This document shows, one piece after another, positions 33,070-42,404 of a stretch of DNA of 64,000 nt. Position 1 is the stretch's first letter. The number at the start of each line of letters is the position of its first letter. The position numbers were made by a program, and so were the translations under genes. Source of the stretch: CAYLRU01 sp964386565 (GTDB lineage: Bacteria > Desulfobacterota > Desulfobacteria > Desulfobacterales > UBA5616); assembly GCA_964386565.1 (NCBI GenBank), contig CAYLRU010000008.1, positions 1 to 64,000 on the forward strand, in the 5' to 3' direction. The notes beneath the pieces are model-generated. The model ran no database searches and was not told the origin of the DNA. It worked only from the letters and a program-made list of their open reading frames with translations.

Positions 33070-34683
33070 ATGTTTTGTTATCAGTGCGAACAAACGGCAA
33101 AGGGTCAGGGATGTGATAAAATCGGCGTATGCGGCAAAAAACCCGATGTGGCCGCTCTGCAGGACCTGCTGCTGTATGCGGTTAAGGGGCTGTGCCAGTA
33201 TGCGGTGGAAGGCCGGAAAAAGGGAATCCGGGATGCAAAGACCAACCAGTTTATCTGCGAGGCCATTTTCTCCACATTGACGAACGTCAATTTCGATCCG
33301 GAACGGTTTGTCGACCTGATCAATGAATGTGCCCGGTTACGGGATGAATTAAAAGGAAAAACCGGTGCTGAAATTTCCGGTGGAGCAGCGACATTCGTGC
33401 CGGAAGACTCGATGGATGCCCTGGTTGCCCAGGGAGAAAAGGTGGGTATTAAGTCTGACCCCGAGATAGATCCGGACATCCAGTCGCTGAAACAGTTGCT
33501 CACTTACAGTATCAAGGGTGTTGCCGCCTACGCGGACCATGCAGCCATATTGGGGCAGGCCGACGATGCCGTGTACGATTTCATCCAGGACGGTATGGTT
33601 GCTACGCTGGATACGGAAATTGGTGTGGATGACCTTATCGGACTGGTGCTCAAGTCCGGCGAGATCAACTTAAGGGCCATGGAACTGCTGGATACCGGCA
33701 ATACCGGAGCCTATGGGCATCCCGTCCCCACAAAGGTGCCCCTGTACCCGAAAGCGGGAAAAGCCATCCTGGTGTCCGGCCATGACCTCAAAGACCTGGA
33801 TGAAGTCCTGAGACAGACCGAGGGTAAGGGAATCAACGTTTATACCCATGGTGAAATGCTGCCCTGTCACGGATATCCCGAATTGAAGAAGTATCCCCAT
33901 TTTTGGGGTCATTACGGAACGGCCTGGCAAAACCAGGCAAGGGAATTCGACGAATTCCCCGGAGCGATCATCATGACCACCAACTGCATCCAGAAACCCA
34001 GGGAGACTTACCGGGACAATATCTTTACCACCGGCCTGGTGGGATGGCCCGGGGTCAGACATATTGCGGACAAAAATTTTGCACCGGCCATCGATAAAGC
34101 TCTGGAAATGGAAGGCTTTAAGGAAGACGGTCAGGGCAAGTCCGTCATGGTGGGATTCGCCCACAATGCCGTCATGGGTGTGGCCGGACAGATAATCGAG
34201 GCGGTGAAAAATAAAAACATCCGTCATTTCTTCCTGGTGGGCGGATGCGACGGCGCCAAGCCCGGCCGAAGCTATTACACGGAATTCGTCGAGAAAATTC
34301 CCAAGGATTGCGTGGTGCTGACCCTCGCCTGCGGTAAATTCCGGTTTTTTGACAAGGATCTGGGCGATATCGGCGGCATTCCCCGGCTTTTGGATGTGGG
34401 GCAGTGCAACGATGCTTACTCCGCCGTTCAGATTGCCGTTGCCCTGGCAAATGCATTTGAATGCGACGTAAACGACCTGCCGCTCTCCATGATCATTTCC
34501 TGGTATGAACAAAAGGCCGTGGCGATCCTGCTGACCCTGCTCTACCTGGGGATCAAGGATATCCGGCTCGGCCCCAGCCTGCCGGCATTTATTTCGCCCA
34601 ACGTACTGAATGTGCTGGTTGAAAAATTCAACATCATGCCGGTAAGCACCCCGGATGAGGATCTAAAGGCAATATTGGGATAG
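33070..34683 (+). CDS. hcp: Hybrid cluster protein / hydroxylamine reductase
   Basis: A 537-residue Hcp. The N-terminal CYQCEQTAKGQGCDKIGVCGK gives cysteines 3, 6, 15 and 21 for the cubane cluster, and downstream segments such as THGEMLPCHGYPELKKY and GGCDGAKPGRSYYTEF carry hybrid-cluster ligands. In anaerobes Hcp detoxifies nitric oxide and hydroxylamine, or acts as an S-nitrosylase. RBS AGGAGG precedes the ATG. The gene is followed by an HD-domain gene and a ferredoxin, a likely electron donor. Confidence 0.96.
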   Translation: MFCYQCEQTAKGQGCDKIGVCGKKPDVAALQDLLLYAVKGLCQYAVEGRKKGIRDAKTNQFICEAIFSTLTNVNFDPERFVDLINECARLRDELKGKTGAEISGGAATFVPEDSMDALVAQGEKVGIKSDPEIDPDIQSLKQLLTYSIKGVAAYADHAAILGQADDAVYDFIQDGMVATLDTEIGVDDLIGLVLKSGEINLRAMELLDTGNTGAYGHPVPTKVPLYPKAGKAILVSGHDLKDLDEVLRQTEGKGINVYTHGEMLPCHGYPELKKYPHFWGHYGTAWQNQAREFDEFPGAIIMTTNCIQKPRETYRDNIFTTGLVGWPGVRHIADKNFAPAIDKALEMEGFKEDGQGKSVMVGFAHNAVMGVAGQIIEAVKNKNIRHFFLVGGCDGAKPGRSYYTEFVEKIPKDCVVLTLACGKFRFFDKDLGDIGGIPRLLDVGQCNDAYSAVQIAVALANAFECDVNDLPLSMIISWYEQKAVAILLTLLYLGIKDIRLGPSLPAFISPNVLNVLVEKFNIMPVSTPDEDLKAILG

Positions 34684-34848
34684 TCAACCCGCGGGGTAAG
34701 GGGCGCGACTTGCTCCCCGCATTTGATGCTGCATTGCCAAAGCGCAGGTGATGCCTTATATTGCGGTAAAAGATTGTAACGGTAAAAAGGGAATTGGGTC
34801 GGTATTTACTACATATCAAAACAAAATTGAAACTTGAAATTTAACACG

Positions 34849-34878
34849 CCATGCATTCGACGGCTGTCGAATGCATGG
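34849..34878 (+). promoter_or_regulatory. Perfect 13-bp hairpin before the HD-domain gene
   Basis: CCATGCATTCGAC (34849-34861) and GTCGAATGCATGG (34866-34878) are perfect complements around a GGCT loop. No T-run follows. It ends just before the GGGGAG ribosome binding site of the next gene, so an effect on translation or processing of the hcp transcript is likelier than termination. Confidence 0.62.
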
Positions 34879-34893
34879 ACAGGGGGAGTGACC

Positions 34894-35625
34894 ATGAAAT
34901 GTCCCGGACAGGATATGCAATACTGGAAACCCGGCGCGATATATGATGCCAAATGTCCCAAGTGCGGGCATAACGTGGAATTCTTTAAAGATGACCCCAC
35001 GCGCAAATGCCCGAACTGCGGTCACCGGTTCGTCAACCCCAAGATGGATTTCGGATGTGCCGCCTATTGTCCGTTTGCCGACCAATGCGTGGGTGACCTG
35101 CCCCCGGAAGTGGTGGCCCAGCGGCAAGATTTGATCAAAGATCGTGTGGCCATTGAAATGAAGCGCTATTTCAAAAACGATTTTAAACGGATCGGCCACG
35201 CCACACGGGTAGCGCGGTACGCTGAAAGAATCGGAAAAGACGAGGGCGGCAACCTGGCCGTTATTCTCATTGCCGCCTATCTCCATGATATCGGAATCCC
35301 CGAAGCTGAGAAAAAATACAACAGCAGTGCGGCGAAATACCAGGAACAGGAAGGCCCGCCGGTGGCTGAAAGCATATTGAAAAAGCTAAACGCACCAGAA
35401 GAACTGGTTAAAGAGGTATGCGACATTATCGCCCATCACCACCATCCGAGGCCGGACGACAGCCTTAATTTCAAGGTTGTATATGATGCTGATTTAATAG
35501 CGAATATTGAAGACAATCAAAAAGAAAAAGCCATTGATGGAAAAAAGATTGAACATATGATCGAAACCGCTTTTTTGACCCAAGGCGGGAAAAACCATGC
35601 AAAAAAGGTGCTGTCAAAAGGATAA
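34894..35625 (+). CDS. Zinc-ribbon plus HD-domain phosphohydrolase, hcp-linked
   Basis: A 243-residue protein: an N-terminal zinc ribbon (C21, C24, C39, C42), a cysteine-rich segment (CAAYCPFADQC, about 55-65), then an HD domain with H102, the doublet H131-D132 in AAYLHDIGIPE, HHHHPRP (181-187) and D198 in VVYDADLIANIED. HD domains hydrolyse nucleotide or other phosphate esters. The start at 34894 (MKCPGQDM) has GGGGAG upstream; a longer frame overlaps the 13-bp hairpin. Its place between hcp and ferredoxin suggests a role in nitrosative or oxygen stress (inference). Confidence 0.82.
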   Translation: MKCPGQDMQYWKPGAIYDAKCPKCGHNVEFFKDDPTRKCPNCGHRFVNPKMDFGCAAYCPFADQCVGDLPPEVVAQRQDLIKDRVAIEMKRYFKNDFKRIGHATRVARYAERIGKDEGGNLAVILIAAYLHDIGIPEAEKKYNSSAAKYQEQEGPPVAESILKKLNAPEELVKEVCDIIAHHHHPRPDDSLNFKVVYDADLIANIEDNQKEKAIDGKKIEHMIETAFLTQGGKNHAKKVLSKG

Positions 35626-35630
35626 ATGCC

Positions 35631-36404
35631 ATGAAAGTAATGCGTAAAATCATACAAATAGACGATGAGAAATGCGACGGTTGCGGACAGTGCATCCCGT
35701 CCTGTGCCGAAGGAGCCCTTGAAATCGTGGACGGCAAGGCTCGGGTCGTTGCGGAAAAATTCTGCGACGGCTTGGGCGCCTGCCTGGGCGAGTGCCCAAA
35801 CGATGCATTGACCATCATAGAGCGCGAAGCGGAAGAATTCGACGAAGAAGCCGTTGAGCACCATCTGTCAACCCAGGAAGAAAAAGCGGACAAGCCTGAA
35901 AAAGTACTCCCCTGCGGATGTCCGTCTGCCACGATCCAGGATTTTGCACCGCCCAAAACACCGTGTCAGCAGGCCAATGCACCCAGGGCCATGGCCTTTG
36001 ACGGGGAATCGACCCTGACCCACTGGCCCATCCAGATCCGGCTGGTTCCCCCGGATGCGGGGTTCCTGAAAAATGCGGACCTGCTGGTTCTGGCCGATTG
36101 TTCGGCAGTGGCGTTTCCCACCCTCCACCGGGATTTATTAAAGGGCAAAGTGGTATTGATGGGGTGCCCCAAATTTGATGAAGCAGATGAATATGTCCGG
36201 CGGTTTGCAGAAATTTTCAGGGTCGCCGATATCAGAAGCATCACCACCGTGGTGATGGAAGTGCCCTGTTGTTCGGGCCTTCCCATGATCGTGAAAAAGG
36301 GTATGGCGGCTGCCGGAAAAACCGTTCCCATGGAGGAAGTCACCATCAGCGTGAGGGGAAAAGTCTTGGCACCTGTCGAGCGCCCTGTTAAAGCAGCGGG
36401 TTAG
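35631..36404 (+). CDS. 4Fe-4S ferredoxin-domain protein, hcp-linked
   Basis: A 257-residue iron-sulfur protein. The N-terminus holds two cluster motifs: CDGCGQCIPSC (C15, C18, C21, C25) and CDGLGACLGECP (C45, C51, C55). The remaining about 170 residues contain further cysteines (CGCPSA, LMGCPKFD, VPCCSG). This architecture is found beside hcp in sulfate reducers and presumably donates electrons to Hcp. Five bases separate it from the HD gene. Its stop overlaps the convergent sir2-like gene by four bases. Confidence 0.85.
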   Translation: MKVMRKIIQIDDEKCDGCGQCIPSCAEGALEIVDGKARVVAEKFCDGLGACLGECPNDALTIIEREAEEFDEEAVEHHLSTQEEKADKPEKVLPCGCPSATIQDFAPPKTPCQQANAPRAMAFDGESTLTHWPIQIRLVPPDAGFLKNADLLVLADCSAVAFPTLHRDLLKGKVVLMGCPKFDEADEYVRRFAEIFRVADIRSITTVVMEVPCCSGLPMIVKKGMAAAGKTVPMEEVTISVRGKVLAPVERPVKAAG

Positions 36405-37165
36405 AGACGGCTTATGGCATCCACAAGCGCGGGCAGAATAACGCCGGAAGGCCCGCGCAGGCTGACCCGGCAATGTGGGCTAATGTCGCTTTCATACGCG
36501 TTGACCTCTATGACCGGGTTGCCGTCTCTTAAAATTTTCCTGGGAAAGGCCGCTGCCGGATAAACCGTGGCGGACGTGCCCACCACGATCATACAGTCGC
36601 ATTTTGCTGTTTCGGTTTCACATGCGGAAAGAACGTCCGGGGGAATGGGTTCGCCAAAAAAAACCGTGTCGGATTTTAAAATACCCTTGCAGGAGGGGCA
36701 AATCGGCGGCAGTTGCGTCGTGGATATTTCTTCCGGATCATACCGCCGGTTGCAGTTGATGCACCGAAGGAGCATGGCATTGCCGTGGATCTCCAGGACA
36801 TTACGGCTGCAGGCTTCGGTGTGGAGGTTATCGATGTTCTGAGTGATGACGGCCCTTACGACCCCCATTTCCTCCAGTTCGGCAAGGGCCAGATGCCCCG
36901 CGTTGGGCACGGCGTTTTTCAATGCATCCACCAATTCCACCATGGGCCCTTTTGGGTTAAGGCGACTCTCCCATGCTTTTTTCGGATCGTCCAAAAAACG
37001 CTGATACCCGTCCATGGGGGGTTCCCCGTGCTTGGCCCAGATTCCTCCGGGACCCCGAAAAGGCGGAATACCACTTTCAACACTGATGCCCGCACCGGTA
37101 AGTGCAATGACATATTTTGCCTTGACCATAATCCGAGCCGCTTTCCAAAGTAAATCCTCATTCAT
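36401..37165 (-). CDS. SIR2-family NAD-dependent protein deacylase
   Basis: A 254-residue sirtuin: NAD-binding GAGISVESGIPPFRG, TQNIDNLHTEA, the catalytic histidine in VLEIHGN, and a zinc module CINC...CPSC. It removes acyl groups from lysines using NAD. The substrate-pocket Tyr/Arg pair of desuccinylases is not evident, so deacetylase or short-chain deacylase is likely. Translation starts at ATG 37165 with GGGAGATG upstream; it lies 18 bp after the yqeY-like gene, probably in one operon with mobB. Confidence 0.92.
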   Translation of the reverse strand: MNEDLLWKAARIMVKAKYVIALTGAGISVESGIPPFRGPGGIWAKHGEPPMDGYQRFLDDPKKAWESRLNPKGPMVELVDALKNAVPNAGHLALAELEEMGVVRAVITQNIDNLHTEACSRNVLEIHGNAMLLRCINCNRRYDPEEISTTQLPPICPSCKGILKSDTVFFGEPIPPDVLSACETETAKCDCMIVVGTSATVYPAAAFPRKILRDGNPVIEVNAYESDISPHCRVSLRGPSGVILPALVDAISRL

Positions 37166-37183
37166 GACGTCATCTCCCGAGGC

Positions 37184-37582
37184 CTAAATGTCTTGAAGAA
37201 TTTTTTTCACGACGTTACCGTCAGCCCTCGGCCCGAAATGCTTCATGATAAGCCCCATGGCCTGTATCTTATTTTTAAATGCTGAAAAATCGACATTCTC
37301 ATGAATCCAGCCGATGATTTCATCTTCTGATGCCTGTTCAGGCATATAAGCCTCAACAATGGATATGAATTCGGAGTCCTCTGATATCCCTTGTTTCTGA
37401 AGCAGCTCTCTTTCAGACTTGATCAGTTTTTTCAAAATGCCTATTATCTGGTCATCGGTCAGCTCTTTTTGTTCCAGTCGCCCGAATTCTCCTAAAATCA
37501 CGCGGATGGCGTCTTTTTTCACACTGTCCCTGGTCTTCATTGCCAGGGCCAGGTCGCTTTTAATTTTTTCCTGAAGGCTCAT
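37184..37582 (-). CDS. GatB/YqeY-domain protein
   Basis: A 132-residue YqeY-like protein, made of the GatB tail domain alone (LQEKIKSDLALAMKTRD, then EQASEDEIIGWIHE and GLIMKHFGPRADGNVVKKIL). The free-standing family is widespread; a tRNA-related role is suspected but not established. ATG at 37582 has AGAGG at suitable spacing; a TTG two codons earlier is too close to the site. The gene is 62 bp after mobB. Confidence 0.85.
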   Translation of the reverse strand: MSLQEKIKSDLALAMKTRDSVKKDAIRVILGEFGRLEQKELTDDQIIGILKKLIKSERELLQKQGISEDSEFISIVEAYMPEQASEDEIIGWIHENVDFSAFKNKIQAMGLIMKHFGPRADGNVVKKILQDI

Positions 37583-37644
37583 CTTCAAATTTCCTCTTTA
37601 AAATCGGCGCGGTTCATGTCCGGTGTTATATCCGAACCTGGCGC

Positions 37645-38148
37645 TTATTTTTTTGACGGCGCGGGGTGAAGGAATTTTTGCTCTATAAAATCGGCGATCT
37701 TCTCGATTTCCTCGAGTGCGAAATCCGGTACATGAAGATCCATTTTCCGATCCGATACAAAGGCCACCAGCTCATCATTATCCAGGCAAAGGGGATGCTT
37801 ATGCGCCGCAGATCGGAAAATTTCAATCTTGGGCAACTTTTCTTTTTTATACCCTTCCGCAATAACCAGATCAACATCCTGAAAATAGGTCAACAGGTCT
37901 TCCAGTCCCAGGGGACACTTTTTTTTGATCATGGCCATGCTGTCCGCAGAAGCTACTATGACCGTATCCGCTCCGGCCTTCTGATGACGCCAACTGTCTT
38001 TGCCTTCCCTGTCCATATCAAAGCCGTGGTGAGCATGTTTCATCACCCCGATTACATACCCGCGTTTTTTCAGTTCAGGGATTAGTTTTTCAATCAAAGT
38101 GGTTTTGCCGGCCCCGGACTCGCCGACAACGGAAACAACCGGGGGCAT
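37645..38148 (-). CDS. mobB: Molybdopterin-guanine dinucleotide biosynthesis protein MobB
   Basis: A 167-residue P-loop GTPase-like protein: VSVVGESGAGKTTL (Walker A), MKHAHHGFDMDREGKDSWRHQKAGAD, and VIAEGYKKEKLPKIEIFR. This is the MobB pattern; the protein assists attachment of GMP to molybdopterin. The ATG at 38148 is chosen because AAGGAG abuts an earlier ATG (38154) and fits the second one with a six-base gap. First gene of a possible mobB-yqeY-sir2 operon. Confidence 0.92.
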   Translation of the reverse strand: MPPVVSVVGESGAGKTTLIEKLIPELKKRGYVIGVMKHAHHGFDMDREGKDSWRHQKAGADTVIVASADSMAMIKKKCPLGLEDLLTYFQDVDLVIAEGYKKEKLPKIEIFRSAAHKHPLCLDNDELVAFVSDRKMDLHVPDFALEEIEKIADFIEQKFLHPAPSKK

Positions 38149-38353
38149 AAACATCTCCTTTTCAATTCCATGTGAGAAACAATTTTCCGTTATCCCGACC
38201 CATCAGGCGCATCGTAAGTATGGGTGCTGTCAGATCATAAATCATGTATCTGATAGGCATAATTCATACAACAGCATGTTTTCGAATGCAATTCATAAAA
38301 TATTCTATTGATTTACGCGTAAAAACAACAAGAATTACAAAAGAATAAATATT

Positions 38354-38382
38354 TTGACATATTTGGGTTTACTTGATATTTT
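38354..38382 (+). promoter_or_regulatory. Sigma70-type promoter of the OmpA/VWA lipoprotein gene
   Basis: TTGACA (38354-38359), 17-bp spacer, TATTTT (38377-38382). The start near 38389 leaves a 140-nt leader containing the tandem ATCCGGATTATCCGGAT repeat near 38433-38451. The rest of the 380-bp gap back to mobB is AT-rich; an inverted pair TCAGAT/ATCTGA (38230-38235, 38248-38253) may be an operator for mobB. Confidence 0.62.
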
Positions 38383-38528
38383 TTGAAAATAGTAAAAATA
38401 ACCAGCACCGTACCTAACCATCGTGGTGATATCCGGATTATCCGGATAAACAAAAAACTCAATTTTGTGTAAAACATGTATTTATCTGTTTTAAAATCAA
38501 ATTATTTATTCCAGGAGGAGGAAATATC

Positions 38529-39767
38529 ATGGGAAGAAAAACGTTACCAATGCTGTTGATGACCGCGTTATGTGCGATGTTGATCGGATGTGCCGCCCAA
38601 ACGCCCCAGAAAAAGATGACATTGCCGCTTAACGTGGCGCCCCAGATTGCGGCCGGTCAGTATGTGCAGGATGCGGATATTTTATATGTGATACTGGATG
38701 CGTCCTCATCTGTTCCGGTTCCCGGCGGGGACCAGGCCAATGTTAATGCGGCCAAAAATATCGTCAGCCGGATAAATCAAAGGATGCCTGATGTGGAAAT
38801 AAACAGCGCGTTAAGGCCCTTCGGACTCGGCGATTGTTTATATAACAAGGAAACCCGCCTGCTTTACGGGATTACCCGATTTAACCGTCATTCATTTCAA
38901 TCCGCACTGGATACGATCACCTGTGTGGCGAACAAAAGCCCCATGAAAAAGGCAATTGACGCCGCAACCGAGGATTTAAAGGACACCAAGGGTAATATCG
39001 CCCTGGTGATTGTCAGTGACGGTGTGGGGATGGGAAACGCTCCGGTTGAGGCGGCCAAAAATATGAAAAAAGCACTGGGTGACAGATTGTGTATCTATAC
39101 GGTGTTGGTGGGAAATAATTATGAAGGCGAAACCTTGATGACCAAAATCGCAAAAGCCGGTGTTTGCGGCGACATGGTCAGGGAAGGGGATATTGCCAAT
39201 AAAAAAGATATGAGTCGATTCATCGAGAAATTGCTCTTTCATATTTACACGGACATGGATTGCGACGGTGTAAAGGATTCATGGGACAAGTGCCCGAATA
39301 CGGAAAGAGGTGTGAAGGTGGACGGCTGTGGATGCCCCATGGCCATGGATTCGGATGGCGACGGAGTTTATGACGACAAGGACCAGTGCCCCAATACGCC
39401 CAAGGGAGCCAGGGTTAATTCCGTGGGATGCTGGGCCCTGAAAAATGTTCTGTTTGATACGGACAAGGACAATATTAAACCGGCTTTTTATTCGGATTTG
39501 CATGAAGTCTTAGCGGTTCTGGAAAAAAATCCCACCCTTACCATCGAAATTCAGGGACATACGGACAATGTGGGCGGAGCTGCATACAATAATGCCCTTT
39601 CCCAGAGACGTGCAGATGCGGTCATGAACTACCTTGTGGGAAAAGGCATTGCTGAGAAGCGGCTGACGGCCGTGGGCTATGGTTTTGACAAGCCGGTGGC
39701 GTCAAACGATACAAAAGAAGGCCGGGCTCAGAACAGGCGGGTGCAATTGGAACCTCTGAGCCGGTAA
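38529..39767 (+). CDS. OmpA-family lipoprotein with VWA domain and TSP3 repeats
   Basis: A 412-residue lipoprotein. Lipobox LIGC puts the lipidated cysteine at about residue 21. A von Willebrand A-type domain follows (about 48-235; DADILYVILDASSS, a MIDAS-like DxSSS, and IALVIVSDGVG). Then come thrombospondin type 3-like calcium repeats (about 240-300; DMDCDGVKDSWDKCP and DSDGDGVYDDKDQCP) and an OmpA peptidoglycan-binding domain (about 305-412; IQGHTDNVGGAAYNNALSQRRA). It probably anchors the outer membrane to peptidoglycan. RBS AGGAGGAGG. Confidence 0.9.
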   Translation: MGRKTLPMLLMTALCAMLIGCAAQTPQKKMTLPLNVAPQIAAGQYVQDADILYVILDASSSVPVPGGDQANVNAAKNIVSRINQRMPDVEINSALRPFGLGDCLYNKETRLLYGITRFNRHSFQSALDTITCVANKSPMKKAIDAATEDLKDTKGNIALVIVSDGVGMGNAPVEAAKNMKKALGDRLCIYTVLVGNNYEGETLMTKIAKAGVCGDMVREGDIANKKDMSRFIEKLLFHIYTDMDCDGVKDSWDKCPNTERGVKVDGCGCPMAMDSDGDGVYDDKDQCPNTPKGARVNSVGCWALKNVLFDTDKDNIKPAFYSDLHEVLAVLEKNPTLTIEIQGHTDNVGGAAYNNALSQRRADAVMNYLVGKGIAEKRLTAVGYGFDKPVASNDTKEGRAQNRRVQLEPLSR

Positions 39768-39848
39768 GCCCGGATAGATATCGCAAAATGTATCAGGCGT
39801 TATAATAAAACAGGGATGCCGGTCAGATTCATGAGATAAGGGGAAACC

Positions 39849-41861
39849 ATGAAAAAGCTTATCAAATGGGGGGTGATCATTGGCGGATCAATCCTGGTCC
39901 TCGTTTGTGCCGTACTTCTCATTGTGCCGTTTTTTTTGGACATGGAACAATATAAACCCATGATTGAAGAAAAGGTCTCGGCTGCGGCAGGGAGGCCTTT
40001 TTCAATCAACGGCGATATTCAGCTCTCCCTGTTTCCCCTTGCCGGTATTTCATTTACGGATTTGCAGATCGGCAATCCCGAAGGCTTTGAAGAAAAAGAA
40101 TTCATCAGCATCAAGAACTTTGAAGCACGGGTCAAGCTCCTGCCGCTGCTTTTTAAGGACGTTCAAATCAACCGTTTTATCATAGAAGAACCCAGAATCG
40201 TTCTGGTCACGCAAAAAAACGGCCGGGTCAACTGGGAGATGCCGTCAAAAACCCCTCCTGTGAAAACTTCTGAAAAGAAAGAAGACGAAAACCAACCCGG
40301 TTCCGGTATTTCTTTAAAAAACCTGGCGGTCGGCGAAATGGTCGTCACAGACGGTTTGGTCCAGGTGATTGATCATTCCCAAAAAAGTCGCACCGAGATT
40401 TCTAAAATTGCGGCAAAAATCAACGACCTCCGCCTTGATCGACCTGTTAAGCTGTTTCTTTCCGCAAATATTAACGGCCTTCCCATATCATTAAGGGGCC
40501 AGGTGGGGCCGTTGGGCCGGGACATCGGCGCCGGTGATATTCCGGTTGATCTTATGACAATCGTGCTCAATGAAGCGAAAATAGTCATAACCGGAAAAGT
40601 TCTTCACCCCATGAATCAACCGGCCTTTAACCTGACGGTGCGGGCCGAGCCCTTTTCTCCGAAAAAATTGATTCCGGCACTCATCAAGGATATTGAAATT
40701 CAAACGGCAGATAGGAACGTCTTGAAAAAGATGGCTTTCGGCATGACGTTAAACGGTAATGCCGATGCCGTGTCGATTTCAGAAGGAAGCATCGTCCTTG
40801 ACGATTCGACACTTGCATTTAACGCAAAAATCAAAGCCTTTGAAAAGCCGGATCTGTCTTTTGATGCGACACTGGATCAAATCGATGCAGACCGTTACCT
40901 GCCGCCGAAAAAAGAAGCTGAAACACCGGTTGGACAGCAAGAAGCATCCGCTTCCAAAGCAGAACCGGATTACGGGCCCCTCCGGTCACTCGTCTTGAAA
41001 GGAAATATAAAAGTCGGGGCCTTAAAGGTCAATAACATCCGGATGCAGAACCTTGTCATAACACTGACGGGAAACAGGGGGATAATCAGGGCCAATCCCC
41101 TTTCCTTGGATTTGTACGGAGGCCGGGTGGATGCCAATGCGGTATTGAATGTTGCGACGGATACCCCCAAAACGGTATTTCAGTTAAATGCCGATAACAT
41201 CCAGGCAAACGCGTTATTAAAAGATCTTTTGGGAAAAGATATTATAGAGGGAGTGCTGAAGGCGAAGATTGATCTTCAGACCGTGGGCGCCGACCCGGAA
41301 GCCGTAAAGCAGTCTCTGAGCGGCATCACGAATGTATTATTTAGAGACGGCGCCATTAAAGGGATCGATCTCACCGCCATGGTAAGAAACGTGAAAACCG
41401 CATTCGGTCTGGTCCAATCAGGCGAATCCGGGGAAACACAACCGCGGACCGATTTTTCCGAATTCCACCTTCCCTTTGTCTTTAAAAACGGGATCGCCAA
41501 TACATCGGCCACGCAACTCGTATCACCGCTGGTCCGTGTGACGGCCGAGGGCCGGGCGGACCTGGTGAATGAAAGCCTGGATTTTCGGGTTAAGCCCAAA
41601 TTCGTGGCCACTGTAGCGGGTCAGGGGGATACAGAAAACCGGTCCGGGGTAATGGTGCCGATACGGATTACCGGCAGTTTTTCATCTCCGAAATTCGCTC
41701 CGGATATCGGCGGCATCATAAAGCAGGGTCTGGAAGGCAATCTGCCGGTTCCGGGAAATTTAAAAGATGTTCTCGGCGGAGGCAATGCCTCCGATGACAA
41801 GTCCGGCTCCCTGGAAGAAGCCACAAAGGGATTGCTCAAGAATCTGCCATTCGGCAGATAA
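39849..41861 (+). CDS. AsmA-family envelope protein
   Basis: A 670-residue protein with an N-terminal inner-membrane anchor (about 7-30) and a long periplasmic AsmA region. The N-terminal GRPFSINGDIQLSLFPLAGISF pattern (quoted here by its key residues GRP, G-I, FP) and the C-terminal DFSEFHLPFVFKNGIANT segment are AsmA marks. The family forms bridge-like lipid transfer structures between membranes. A charged linker lies near 138-150. 81 bp after the OmpA lipoprotein gene, with a shared envelope role. Confidence 0.88.
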   Translation: MKKLIKWGVIIGGSILVLVCAVLLIVPFFLDMEQYKPMIEEKVSAAAGRPFSINGDIQLSLFPLAGISFTDLQIGNPEGFEEKEFISIKNFEARVKLLPLLFKDVQINRFIIEEPRIVLVTQKNGRVNWEMPSKTPPVKTSEKKEDENQPGSGISLKNLAVGEMVVTDGLVQVIDHSQKSRTEISKIAAKINDLRLDRPVKLFLSANINGLPISLRGQVGPLGRDIGAGDIPVDLMTIVLNEAKIVITGKVLHPMNQPAFNLTVRAEPFSPKKLIPALIKDIEIQTADRNVLKKMAFGMTLNGNADAVSISEGSIVLDDSTLAFNAKIKAFEKPDLSFDATLDQIDADRYLPPKKEAETPVGQQEASASKAEPDYGPLRSLVLKGNIKVGALKVNNIRMQNLVITLTGNRGIIRANPLSLDLYGGRVDANAVLNVATDTPKTVFQLNADNIQANALLKDLLGKDIIEGVLKAKIDLQTVGADPEAVKQSLSGITNVLFRDGAIKGIDLTAMVRNVKTAFGLVQSGESGETQPRTDFSEFHLPFVFKNGIANTSATQLVSPLVRVTAEGRADLVNESLDFRVKPKFVATVAGQGDTENRSGVMVPIRITGSFSSPKFAPDIGGIIKQGLEGNLPVPGNLKDVLGGGNASDDKSGSLEEATKGLLKNLPFGR

Positions 41862-41951
41862 TCTTGCATCTCTTTAGCCTATTCCAAAAGCCGTTGGGGC
41901 AAGATGGGCAAACAGCTAAAAAATGGGACCTCTGAACTGTAACGGGAATTT

Positions 41952-42404
41952 ATGAAAACGGCAAAGGATATTATGACCGGAAATCCGGTGACGGTGTCCC
42001 CGGAAACGGAGATTCTCCAGGCGGCAAAACTTCTCCTGGAAAGACGGATTAACGGCGTACCGGTTGTCGATGACACGGGCAAACTGGTGGGAATTATCTG
42101 TCAGAGCGACCTGATCGTTCAACAGAAAAAAATGCCGATACCATCGTTGTTCACATTTCTGGATGGTATTGTCTCGTTGACATCCATGAAGCAGATGGAA
42201 AAAGAAGCCCGGAAAATTACTGCAATAACCGTGGCTCATGCCATGACGGCCAACCCTGTCACCATTAAGCCGGACACCACCATAGAAACAATGGCCGAGT
42301 TGATGGTGGATAAAAAATTTCACACGCTTCCCGTGGTGGATAATGGTAAATTAGTTGGAATCGTTGGGAAAGAAGATATTTTAAGAACATTGATGCGACA
42401 ATAA
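41952..42404 (+). CDS. Tandem CBS-domain protein
   Basis: A 150-residue protein made of two CBS domains (about 1-60 and 80-150), recognised by AKDIMTGNPVTVSPETEI, NGVPVVDDTGKLVGI, HAMTANPVTIKPDTTI and HTLPVVDNGKLVGIVGKEDIL. Stand-alone CBS pairs bind adenine nucleotides and act as energy sensors, but the partner is unknown. No ribosome binding site is strong; the preceding sequence is AACGGGAATTT. Confidence 0.88.
   Translation: MKTAKDIMTGNPVTVSPETEILQAAKLLLERRINGVPVVDDTGKLVGIICQSDLIVQQKKMPIPSLFTFLDGIVSLTSMKQMEKEARKITAITVAHAMTANPVTIKPDTTIETMAELMVDKKFHTLPVVDNGKLVGIVGKEDILRTLMRQ

Noticed and set aside
33670..34512. 280-residue minus-strand open frame
   Set aside because: Antisense to hcp, whose motifs are unambiguous.
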